This document shows positions 7,795 through 17,455 of a DNA stretch of 64,000 bases, one piece after another. Source of the stretch: Candidatus Saccharimonadota bacterium (lineage in GTDB: Bacteria > Patescibacteriota > Saccharimonadia > Saccharimonadales > Saccharimonadaceae); assembly GCA_030537075.1 (NCBI GenBank), contig JAUNOS010000002.1, forward strand, positions 105,494-169,493. The letters run 5' to 3'. The position numbers and the translations under genes are program-made. Under the pieces are notes generated by a model. It was not told the DNA's origin, made no database searches, and saw nothing but the letters and a program-made list of their open reading frames with translations. Within the stretch, counting starts at the first letter, position 1. The number at the start of each line of letters is the position of its first letter.

Positions 7795-9096
7795 TCAATC
7801 ACGAAAGCGTGAGAAAAAATCACTCTTTTTCTTCAACCATTCCCGATCTTGGCGGACAAGCTTTTTTTCGTCGTCAAGACTGCGGAGATTGACCTTGATG
7901 GCTTCTTCGAGCCACACACCACCGCTCGAGCCTTTAAAAAGCGCCACGCCACCGGCGTGCAATTTTTCCCGTACGAAGCCACCAGCCTCCAGTGCATCAC
8001 GACACTCTTTCACCTGGCAGCCACGTTGGCGAGCAGCTGGCGCCAGCCATTTGTTCGCCATCTCACCGACAGTCACCACCCAGTCTAATTCGTCTGGTGA
8101 GCAGTATGAGCCAAGTTCAGCATGACCCTGCGGCGCCGTTTCTCTGAGGCCATTCATATTACCGAGCACGGCGATGCGCTGCGGCACCTCTAGACTATAG
8201 AGCGTTTGGAGTGCCGAAAGCGCCGTGAGCGGCGATGAACTATAGCTATCATCGATAAGCACGGTCCGGTCTGCACCGCGCAAAAGTTGCATACGACCCG
8301 GTAGCGGCATCAGCTCGTCAAGCGCCGTGGCGATTATCTCTTTTTTCATCCCCAACTTCGCAGCAACACAGGCAGCCGCCACTGCCGGACGAAGATTATG
8401 CTCACCCAGAAGATGGAGCTGCACCGAAATGCCCTCTGAATACTCAGGACCGATCACTTTACCGGTATGCCCCTCTTCGAGCTGGAACTGGTCTGAGAGA
8501 AAATGGTACTCCGCGATCGGACTTGTGCCATAAGTGGTCATCTGAGGATTGGTTAAAAACGCAGCGAAGCGATCATCGATATCGTCACGGTTGATCAGGG
8601 CAAAGCGAGAATTGTTCGCCAGAGTGATCATCTCATGCGCTACCTCCTCGATACTATGTTCGACATGCATGCGCCCTGTCGTCACCGATGTTACGACAGT
8701 AATATCGGGTGTCACCACCGACTGGAACCAAGTATGAAAACCGATGCTTTGCGGACTAAACTCTTGGATAATAATCTGTGCCTCGGGGTGCTCGGCGCGC
8801 GCACGCTTTTTCACCGCCCGCAGCAGCTTGCCCCTCAACCACCAGCCCCATTTCAGCTCTGGCTTATCCTTCGGATAGCGCACCCCCATGATCTGCAGCA
8901 GGGTCTGCATGTGCGACATCGGTTCGGCCTCATGCATAGCCACTCCGTATTGCTTCGCCAGGACGGTTGCAATGGCAGTCTTGGCACTCATCTTGCCGGC
9001 GCTCCCTGTCACTGCTATCAACTTCACCTCTGGGTGGTGCGCGAAAAACTCGCGCACATAGCGTATCATCTTCTTTTCAAATGATTTTTTAAACAT
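7795..9096 (-). CDS. Mur ligase family protein (MurF-like) without the N-terminal substrate domain
   Basis: 433 residues with the Mur ligase central ATPase domain and C-terminal domain. Visible motifs are the P-loop region VTGSAGKMSAKT near residue 30, the EH-containing stretch GRMHVEHS, NRDD, GEHNLRPAVAAA, PLPGRMQ, DDSYSSSPLTALSAL and LGNMNGL. These are closest to MurF, which adds D-Ala-D-Ala to the UDP-MurNAc peptide. Two differences stand out. The ~80-residue N-terminal UDP-substrate domain is missing, since the P-loop is almost at the N-terminus. The usual GKT is GKM. I chose the ATG at 9096 because a TATGAT box ends six bases before it. Confidence 0.85.
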   Translation of the reverse strand: MFKKSFEKKMIRYVREFFAHHPEVKLIAVTGSAGKMSAKTAIATVLAKQYGVAMHEAEPMSHMQTLLQIMGVRYPKDKPELKWGWWLRGKLLRAVKKRARAEHPEAQIIIQEFSPQSIGFHTWFQSVVTPDITVVTSVTTGRMHVEHSIEEVAHEMITLANNSRFALINRDDIDDRFAAFLTNPQMTTYGTSPIAEYHFLSDQFQLEEGHTGKVIGPEYSEGISVQLHLLGEHNLRPAVAAACVAAKLGMKKEIIATALDELMPLPGRMQLLRGADRTVLIDDSYSSSPLTALSALQTLYSLEVPQRIAVLGNMNGLRETAPQGHAELGSYCSPDELDWVVTVGEMANKWLAPAARQRGCQVKECRDALEAGGFVREKLHAGGVALFKGSSGGVWLEEAIKVNLRSLDDEKKLVRQDREWLKKKSDFFSRFRD

Positions 9097-9102
9097 AGTT
9101 TT

Positions 9103-9108
9103 ATCATA
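9103..9108 (-). promoter_or_regulatory. Extended -10 box for the leaderless Mur ligase gene
   Basis: TGGTATGAT on the minus strand, with the hexamer ending six bases before the ATG at 9096. It is part of a 15-bp inverted repeat shared with the divergent CAP gene. Confidence 0.65.
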
Positions 9109-9300
9109 CCATAAGCGCCATGCAAGGCGCCATCGCCATATCAACATGAAAGAGCTGCTACGCGCCCACCCGGGGCATTTTCTTTGTGTTTGTTTTGGAT
9201 GGCAGCATAGGAAACGCCCCTATGCGTACCAGCTCGTGCCTTCAGTATGCGCTATTTTTCATAAAAACACAAGTGTTTTGCAGAAATATCACGCTTATGG

Positions 9301-9306
9301 TATGAT
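9301..9306 (+). promoter_or_regulatory. Extended -10 box for the leaderless CAP gene
   Basis: TGGTATGAT on the plus strand, with the hexamer ending six bases before the ATG at 9313. Confidence 0.65.
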
Positions 9307-9312
9307 GCTGAT

Positions 9313-10044
9313 ATGAAACACCGCGTTCTTATCATTGCGGCGAGCATCATCCTCCTGACAATTGTTATCGGAGTCGCTGCCCTGTCAAAACAAACAACAC
9401 CCTCTCAACCGTCATCCCCTCGTAGTCAAGCATCAAAGGACGCGCAGCCAGCAGCGCCGCCTCGTCACACCGCCACTCCAGAAAGTGCACCGAAACCTGA
9501 CGCGCCGAGGCAAGACGCACCTCAGCCCGCGACCCCACCAAAGTCAACGCCTGCACCAAAGCCTAGACCCCAACCAGCACGCCCAGCTCCTGCACCGAAA
9601 CCAGCACCCACTCCAACACCTGCGCCGCGGCCAACCCCACCGCCGGCCCCTCCCACACCAAGCAAATACGACGTTGGTCCGCCAGATGTCTATGAAATCA
9701 TCGAGCTAGTAAACGCAGAGCGAGCAGCGCGCGGCCGTGGTGGCCTACGCGGTGTCGGCACCATATTCACGAGCGCAAAGGAACAGTCAAATTATATGGC
9801 CAGCATCAATGCCATGTCGCACGAGGGCGGCCTGGCGCGGCTCAAACGACATACGCCGAACTGCGGTGCTGGCGCAGAAAACATCCAGCAGCACAATTCG
9901 GGCGCGACCAGCCGTGACGCCTTCTTGTTATGGAAAAATTCCGGACCGCACCTGACGAATATACTGGGTGCATATACTCGAACCGGCATCGGCATCACTG
10001 CAAAGGGTGGCTGGTACTACATCACCATGCAGTTTTGTAGCTAG
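9313..10044 (+). CDS. Secreted CAP/SCP-domain protein with proline-rich linker
   Basis: 243 residues in three parts: an N-terminal hydrophobic signal or anchor (residues ~4-24), a ~95-residue linker dominated by Pro, Ala, Lys and Thr (residues ~30-122), and a C-terminal CAP (cysteine-rich secretory/SCP-like) domain. The CAP part shows VYEIIELVNAERAARG, MSHEGG, CGAGAENI and SGPHLTNILGAY. The His and Glu positions normally lining the CAP cavity are present. Bacterial CAP proteins are mostly of unknown biochemical role. The linker could span a cell wall. The gene overlaps the following convergent NTPase gene by four bases. Confidence 0.87.
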   Translation: MKHRVLIIAASIILLTIVIGVAALSKQTTPSQPSSPRSQASKDAQPAAPPRHTATPESAPKPDAPRQDAPQPATPPKSTPAPKPRPQPARPAPAPKPAPTPTPAPRPTPPPAPPTPSKYDVGPPDVYEIIELVNAERAARGRGGLRGVGTIFTSAKEQSNYMASINAMSHEGGLARLKRHTPNCGAGAENIQQHNSGATSRDAFLLWKNSGPHLTNILGAYTRTGIGITAKGGWYYITMQFCS

Positions 10045-10613
10045 CGGCGCGCAGCGAGCCACTGCCCGAGTTGATGCCAGTGCCCATAATTACCACGAGG
10101 GGCTGTGTTTTCTTTGTCACGCTTGTCAAATGCCTCAGCTATAGTAAGTCCTTGGCTGCCGTCCATTGACACAACAGCATTCAGTGAATTATCTCCATCG
10201 CCCCGCGGTGAATCAACAAATTTGCCCGCCTGATGCAGCACAAAACAGCTCACTTCCCCGCCGTCGCAGTAGGCTACGACTTCATGCAGGATCACCCGCC
10301 GGTCGGCTTTGTCGCGCATCAGCGCCAGAAAATCCTCTGGGCGAAACCATGCAGTGATATCCTTCATGTAGCCGCCTGGAAAACCACCAAGCGCTGGAAT
10401 ATCCCAGCTACTGTCGGCGACCACTACGGGCCGTCCTGCCGCCTGGTATGCTGCGCGGGCTTTTGCTTCGGTAATCTTTCGCGGGTCGTGATGCTGAATT
10501 TCGTCAATTGCAAGTGTCAATTGTTCAACTTCTATGCCATACCCAGACAGCACCGCGGCGGCCTCTTCGACCTTGCGCGGATTGCCTGTTACGAATGTGA
10601 TGCGTTGCGTCAT
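10041..10613 (-). CDS. Divergent non-canonical purine NTP pyrophosphatase (HAM1/RdgB-like)
   Basis: 190 residues of the ITPase/HAM1 fold, which hydrolyses damaged or deaminated NTPs. The TGNPRK start, VVVADSSWDIPALGGFPGGY and PRGNYGHW are recognisable. The family motif normally reading GFGYDPIF is replaced by DGDNSLNAVV, so the substrate may differ from ITP/XTP. The ATG at 10613 is preferred over an upstream start. TATAAT ends six bases before it and overlaps the stop codon of the upstream paralogue. A second, more canonical copy lies immediately upstream. Confidence 0.8.
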   Translation of the reverse strand: MTQRITFVTGNPRKVEEAAAVLSGYGIEVEQLTLAIDEIQHHDPRKITEAKARAAYQAAGRPVVVADSSWDIPALGGFPGGYMKDITAWFRPEDFLALMRDKADRRVILHEVVAYCDGGEVSCFVLHQAGKFVDSPRGDGDNSLNAVVSMDGSQGLTIAEAFDKRDKENTAPRGNYGHWHQLGQWLAARR

Positions 10614-10619
10614 AGTTTT

Positions 10620-10625
10620 ATTATA
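10620..10625 (-). promoter_or_regulatory. -10 box for the leaderless 10041 gene
   Basis: TATAAT on the minus strand, six bases before the ATG at 10613, overlapping the TAA stop of the upstream gene. Confidence 0.6.
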
Positions 10626-11286
10626 CGCGACTTTGCAAAAAGGCACGAAGTTTGGCGATCGGCTTGATCGTAGGATAGGTGGCGGCATCTTCTTCGGGCG
10701 TTAGTTCGGCACGAGTTTTACCATCGTACCCTTCTGGGCAGAAAATTTTATCCCAGCCAAAACCACCTTCGCCGCGTGGATGATCAGCAATTGTTCCGCG
10801 TAGATCACTGCGTAGCAATTCTACTGTTTGACCATCGTAGTAGCCAAACACACACGATGCCGTCGCTGTCCGATCGTCAAATCCGTCTAGCATACGACAC
10901 AGGTTTTCCAGGCCATTCGGCGCTTCGACAAAGAACTTGATAAACGGACCGGGCAAACCGCCTAACGCCTCAAAACTCAGCGCTACATCTTCGACTAAAA
11001 CAGGCCGTTTGGCGACGGCATATGCCTGGCGGACCTTATGCTCGACAATTTCTTCCAGGCTGGTCGACTGGATTTCATCAAGCGACAGTTTTCGGTGCTG
11101 CAGCGGGATATCGAGCAGCCGCGAGAGATACTCCGCCTTGTGTTGATTGCCCGTGATGAACAGTGGCAGCTCACCGGACACATCCATTTTTTGAAAGCGC
11201 GGCTGAGATGTGCCATCCACCGTCACGTCAACGAGTTCGTAGCGCTTGCCCGTTTTAGTGTGTTGGTAAATGCCTCGTTCTGTCAT
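10621..11286 (-). CDS. Non-canonical purine NTP pyrophosphatase (HAM1/RdgB family)
   Basis: 221 residues. The HAM1 fold starts near residue 40 with PLFITGNQHKAEYL and keeps the canonical parts LVEDVALSFEALGGLPGPFIKFF and HPRGEGGFGWDKIF. It should remove ITP, XTP or related NTPs from the nucleotide pool. The N-terminal ~35 residues (GIYQHTKTGKRYELVDV) are additional and look like the start of a small DUF1653-type beta domain, but this is weak. AGGAG stands just before the ATG, with unusually short spacing. It forms a tandem with the divergent paralogue at 10041. Confidence 0.85.
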   Translation of the reverse strand: MTERGIYQHTKTGKRYELVDVTVDGTSQPRFQKMDVSGELPLFITGNQHKAEYLSRLLDIPLQHRKLSLDEIQSTSLEEIVEHKVRQAYAVAKRPVLVEDVALSFEALGGLPGPFIKFFVEAPNGLENLCRMLDGFDDRTATASCVFGYYDGQTVELLRSDLRGTIADHPRGEGGFGWDKIFCPEGYDGKTRAELTPEEDAATYPTIKPIAKLRAFLQSRV

Positions 11287-11381
11287 ATCTCCTCGCTTTC
11301 TTCACGATATTTTTCTGGTTGCGCGCGAAAGAGCGCTACCCACCGACTGTCATCTGCCAAATCATGGTACTCAAAAACGGA

Positions 11382-14423
<3,042 letters not shown>

Positions 14424-14424
<1 letters not shown>

Positions 14425-15305
14425 TACATTTTTGTCGCATTCTGACGCAGCCGAGCGATGCGATCTTCCAGCGGCGGGTGCGTGCTAAACAGTTTGGCGA
14501 AAAAGCTTGGCTCCAGCGGGTTGTTCATGAACAGATTTGCCGTCGAAGTGCTTTGTTTCTGCAGCGGTCGACCATAGGTCTGCAACTTCTCCAGCGCCGA
14601 CGCCAGACCCTCGCTGTCGCGCGTCAGCAGCGCACCCGTGGCATCAGCTAAGTACTCACGCTGACGACTCACCGCCAGCTGGACAATGGTCGCCAAAATC
14701 GGCGCCAAAATAACAATAACGATGCCGATGACATACACCGCTGGGTGGACATTGCGGTCTCGATTATCCCCGCCGAAAAACATCATCCGCAGCACCACGT
14801 CAGCCAACAGACCAATGGCACTCACCAGCCCAAAGGCGATCATACTGACTCGAATGTCATAATTGCGCACGTGACTCATCTCATGCGCCATCACCGCCTC
14901 AAGTTCGCGCTTGCTCATGATGTCGAGCAGCCCCGTCGTTGCTCCGACGATAGCATGCTGCGGATCACGGCCCGTGGCAAAAGCATTCGGCGCCGGGTCG
15001 TCAATGAGGTAGACTTTTGGCATCGGCATACCAGCGGTAATCGCCAAATTTTCCACCACCCGCCACAACTCAGGCGCGTGCTGTTTTTCAATTTCGCGCG
15101 CGCCCGTCATGGCCATGGCTAGCTTTCCGGCGATAAAATATTGCAGGGCCGCATACAGTATGGCACACACCACGATAACGATCGACACATAATATTCACC
15201 TGTAAAATAAAGACTCGCCAAAAGTCCCATCACACCGATGATAGCCACAAACACCGCCATGATCAGCAGTGTGTTGCGCTTGTTCTGAGAAATTGCACTG
15301 TACAT
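14424..15305 (-). CDS. htpX: M48 family membrane metalloprotease HtpX
   Basis: About 293 residues with two N-terminal membrane helices, the zinc site HEMSH (VMAHEMSHVRNYD) and two further hydrophobic segments before the distal EYLADATGALLTRD, where the third zinc ligand lies. HtpX degrades misfolded membrane proteins. I chose the ATG at 15305, since TATAAT ends six bases before it. The frame extends nine codons further without a better start. It is followed directly by the 13381 membrane gene and sits just downstream of lemA, a frequent htpX neighbour. Confidence 0.95.
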
Positions 15306-15311
15306 AGGTCT

Positions 15312-15317
15312 ATTATA
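15312..15317 (-). promoter_or_regulatory. Extended -10 box for leaderless htpX
   Basis: TGCTATAAT on the minus strand, with the hexamer ending six bases before the ATG at 15305. Confidence 0.65.
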
Positions 15318-15320
15318 GCA

Positions 15321-15353
15321 AACGCCGCCCACCCATAACAGGCGAACGGCGTT
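15321..15353 (-). terminator. Hairpin between lemA and htpX
   Basis: AACGCCG (15321-15327) pairs with CGGCGTT (15347-15353). It directly abuts the htpX -10 box. There is no T tract on the minus strand, so it is only a possible terminator for lemA. Confidence 0.4.
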
Positions 15354-15368
15354 ATTTTTAGTCGTTTC

Positions 15369-15938
15369 CTAGAATGATACTTCGACTGGATTTTCCACCG
15401 CAGCGCGGTCTTCAACCTCGAAGAATTCGCGAACTTGGAAGCTAAACATACCAGCGACGATGTTCGATGGGAAGGTCTGAATCTTAGTGTTAAAGTCACG
15501 CACACCGCCGTTGTAGAAGCGGCGAGATGCCTGAATCTTGTCTTCAGTGTCGACCAGCTCCTGCTGCAACTGCAAGAAATTCTGGTTCGCCTTCAGGTCT
15601 GGGTAGGCCTCAGCCACCGCAAACAGGCTCTTCAGTGCACCCTCCAGCATATTTTCTGCTTCGGCAGTATCTTTGACGCCCTTTGCGTCCATGATGGCAG
15701 CGCGCGCTTCCGTCACCTTCTCAAACACTTCTTTTTCGTGCTTAGCGTAACCCTTGACTGAATTGACCAAGTTTGGAATCAAATCAGTACGGCGCTTCAG
15801 CTGCACGGTAATGTCACTCCATGCTTCTTCGACGCGGTTGCGCAGGCTCACCAGCTTGTTATACGTCCCGATGACGAACATCACCACAACGGCGATAATG
15901 GCGCCAATGACGATCAAAGTGATAATTGTTGGGCTCAT
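15369..15938 (-). CDS. lemA: LemA family protein
   Basis: 189 residues with one N-terminal membrane helix (residues ~4-24) and then the long helical LemA domain: [40 protein letters not shown] and the C-terminal [12 protein letters not shown] followed by F.V. LemA proteins are membrane-tethered with the helical domain outside; their role is poorly known. AAGGAGAG precedes the ATG, so this gene uses a normal leader, with a TATAAT at 15979-15984. It lies next to htpX, a common pairing. Confidence 0.96.
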   Translation of the reverse strand: MSPTIITLIVIGAIIAVVVMFVIGTYNKLVSLRNRVEEAWSDITVQLKRRTDLIPNLVNSVKGYAKHEKEVFEKVTEARAAIMDAKGVKDTAEAENMLEGALKSLFAVAEAYPDLKANQNFLQLQQELVDTEDKIQASRRFYNGGVRDFNTKIQTFPSNIVAGMFSFQVREFFEVEDRAAVENPVEVSF

Positions 15939-15978
15939 AGATATTTTCTCTCCTTACCAAACGTTACTTCTGCTGTTT

Positions 15979-15984
15979 ATTATA
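15979..15984 (-). promoter_or_regulatory. -10 box of lemA
   Basis: TGCTATAAT on the minus strand, giving a ~35-base leader that includes the Shine-Dalgarno site. Confidence 0.6.
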
Positions 15985-15989
15985 GCATA

Positions 15990-16016
15990 GGCGTCTTTGG
16001 GATACAGCAAGACGCC
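15990..16016 (-). terminator. Hairpin after tRNA-Leu(UAA)
   Basis: GGCGTCTT (15990-15997) pairs with AAGACGCC (16009-16016). It lies downstream of the tRNA on its strand, with a poor T tract. Confidence 0.5.
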
Positions 16017-16028
16017 CGCCATAATCTC

Positions 16029-16114
16029 TGGTGCGCAAGGCGGGAATCGAACCCGCACGGCTTTTGGCCAAGGGATTTTAAGTCCCTCGCGTCTACCTAT
16101 TCCGCCACTCGCGC
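16029..16114 (-). tRNA. tRNA-Leu (anticodon UAA)
   Basis: Read on the minus strand: a 7-bp acceptor stem (GCGCGAG / CTTGCGC), a class II long variable arm, a TTCGATT T-loop and anticodon loop ACTTAAAATC with UAA. Encoded CCA is present (16029-16031). It is preceded by the conserved leader element at 16131-16182. Confidence 0.97.
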
Positions 16115-16130
16115 TTATAATGACCACGAG

Positions 16131-16182
16131 ACGCGCCACAGCTACGCCTATTTGCGTTTCACGCAGCCGCCGCCCGCGCCTG
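16131..16182 (-). other. Conserved element upstream of tRNA-Leu(UAA)
   Basis: About 50 bases nearly identical to the block at 20691-20731 ahead of the other tRNA-Leu. On the minus strand it contains GGCGGCTGCGTGAAACG and a small hairpin TGCGT-GAA-ACGCA. A -10-like TATACT (16188-16193) lies just upstream, so the block is probably a transcribed 5' leader of the pre-tRNA. Confidence 0.6.
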
Positions 16183-16189
16183 TTCATAG

Positions 16190-16195
16190 TATACT
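16190..16195 (+). promoter_or_regulatory. -10 box for the leaderless 16202 gene
   Basis: TATACT on the plus strand, six bases before the ATG at 16202. It overlaps a minus-strand TATACT serving the tRNA side, so the site is a palindromic, divergent -10. Confidence 0.6.
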
Positions 16196-16201
16196 ATAGA
16201 T

Positions 16202-16789
16202 ATGAAGCAAATTGTACTGATTCACGGTGGCGATAGTTTTCAAAGTCATGAAGCGTACCTGGCGGACCTCAGGGCGCGGGAGCTGGATTATCAGCGGCTA
16301 CTGCCGAAACGGCGCTGGAGCGAAGCCATCGTCGCGGCATTTCCGGACGCCGAGGTGCTACTGCCGACTATGCCCAACAGCGCCAATGCCCAGTTTGACG
16401 AGTGGGCCATTTGGTTTGAAAAAATGGTGCCGTTTTTTGGCGACGATGTGCGGTTGATCGGCCATAGTCTCGGTGCCATGTTTTTAGCAAAATATTTACA
16501 TGAGTGGCCGCTGGCTCGCCCCGTGCGCCAGCTCCATTTGGTGGCAGGCGGCTATAACGCGCCGGAGCATGATTATGGCAGTTTTCGCCTGGATAGCGCG
16601 GCTGGGCTGGAGCAAAGCGCCACTGAAATCCATCTCTATCACAGCCAGGACGACCCGGTCGTGCCATTTGCGGAATTAGCGAAATTCCAGGCCGATCTGC
16701 CGACCGCTCAGGTGCATATTTTTACCGATCAGCATCATTTTATCGGGCCGGATTTTCCGGAGATGATTAAACTTCTGGCAAGGGCATAA
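16202..16789 (+). CDS. RBBP9/YdeN-type serine hydrolase
   Basis: 195-residue alpha/beta hydrolase. It begins directly with the first strand (MKQIVLIHGG). The nucleophile elbow is GHSLG (RLIGHSLGAMFLA), the acid is in HSQDDPVVPF and the histidine is in DQHHFIG. This layout matches small RBBP9/YdeN esterases. The natural substrate is unknown. The gene starts leaderless from TATACT at 16190. Confidence 0.9.
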   Translation: MKQIVLIHGGDSFQSHEAYLADLRARELDYQRLLPKRRWSEAIVAAFPDAEVLLPTMPNSANAQFDEWAIWFEKMVPFFGDDVRLIGHSLGAMFLAKYLHEWPLARPVRQLHLVAGGYNAPEHDYGSFRLDSAAGLEQSATEIHLYHSQDDPVVPFAELAKFQADLPTAQVHIFTDQHHFIGPDFPEMIKLLARA

Positions 16790-16861
16790 GCCCCCGACAC
16801 CCATATTCCCGTCGCATCTAGGCAGCCACTTTTTCGGTCTGCAAACATAAATAAAATTTGT

Positions 16862-16867
16862 TATACT
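16862..16867 (+). promoter_or_regulatory. Extended -10 box for the leaderless HNH gene
   Basis: TGTTATACT, with the hexamer ending six bases before the ATG at 16874. Confidence 0.65.
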
Positions 16868-16873
16868 TACGCT

Positions 16874-17362
16874 ATGAAGCAATGCTCAAAATGTGGCACC
16901 ATCAAAGATGAAGAAGATTTCTTTATGAAAAATCGTGCCGCTGGCAAGCGCCATGCGCAGTGCAAATCCTGTTATAAGGAGCACCGCGCCCGCTACGCTG
17001 CTGCTCATTACCAAAAATACGCCGAGCAGTATCGTCAACGCGCGAGAAAACGTCGCGCCCGCATCAAGCGGGAATTAACATTGAAACTATGGGAATATCT
17101 TAGAGGTAAATCCTGCATCGTGTGCGGCGAATCCGACCCGTGCGTTCTTGAATTCGACCACATAGACCCATCAAGTAAGCGATTTGGCATCGCCAAAGGC
17201 ATAACCGACGGACGCCAGTGGTCTGATATCCTTAATGAGATAGCACGGTGCCGTATTCTCTGCGCGAATTGCCACAAGCGGCGCACCGCTCGACAGTATG
17301 GATGGCTAAAAGCGACGCTACGTGACACAGAAAAACGCCCCGAGGGGCGCTTTGTGTCATAG
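16874..17362 (+). CDS. HNH endonuclease-like protein with N-terminal zinc ribbon
   Basis: 162 residues. The N-terminus holds two CxxC pairs (CSKCG, CKSCY), followed by a long basic helix (residues ~38-72). The C-terminal HNH module has CIVCG, FDHIDP and CANCHKRRT, so the DH and the last H of the catalytic site are present. Similar proteins occur in phages and mobile DNA, but no phage genes are adjacent here. Its last codons overlap the terminator of the opposite tRNA-Cys. Role unknown. Confidence 0.85.
   Translation: MKQCSKCGTIKDEEDFFMKNRAAGKRHAQCKSCYKEHRARYAAAHYQKYAEQYRQRARKRRARIKRELTLKLWEYLRGKSCIVCGESDPCVLEFDHIDPSSKRFGIAKGITDGRQWSDILNEIARCRILCANCHKRRTARQYGWLKATLRDTEKRPEGRFVS
17331..17349 (-). 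terminator. Terminator of tRNA-Cys inside the HNH gene end
   Basis: On the minus strand CGCCC-CGAG-type hairpin (17336-17340 with 17345-17349) is followed by TTTTT (17331-17335). It ends tRNA-Cys transcription and encodes the last residues of the convergent HNH protein. Confidence 0.75.
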
Positions 17363-17436
17363 TGGAGGCACCGACCGGACTCGAACCGGTGTCTAAGCTT
17401 TTGCAGAGCTCCGCCTAACCACTCGGCCACGGCGCC
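17363..17436 (-). tRNA. tRNA-Cys (anticodon GCA)
   Basis: Read on the minus strand: acceptor stem GGCGCCG / CGGTGCC, anticodon loop CTGCAAA with GCA, a GGTTCGAGTCC T-arm and encoded CCA. It directly adjoins the stop codon of the HNH gene. Confidence 0.96.
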
Positions 17437-17455
17437 ATGGCTACATTATACCAGA

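Larger units (their letters stand above)
9103..9306. repeat. 15-bp inverted repeat spanning both divergent -10 boxes
   Basis: The 15-mer CGCTTATGGTATGAT occurs on the minus strand at 9103-9117 and on the plus strand at 9292-9306, 174 bases apart. Each copy holds the -10 box of one of the two divergent genes (Mur ligase, CAP protein). The spacer also holds a 7-bp hairpin (GCATAGG / CCTATGC, 9205-9225). No other gene can be supported in the spacer. Confidence 0.7.

Noticed and set aside
9146-9316. A 56-codon ORF in the spacer between the Mur ligase and CAP genes
   Set aside because: It has neither a Shine-Dalgarno site nor a -10 box at the leaderless distance, its composition is atypical (many Cys, His, Trp), and it runs through the CAP promoter. 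I treat it as chance.
16874-17362. HNH gene as a mark of a prophage or mobile element between two tRNAs
   Set aside because: No integrase, phage structural gene or direct repeats of tRNA ends were seen near it, and the neighbours are ordinary.
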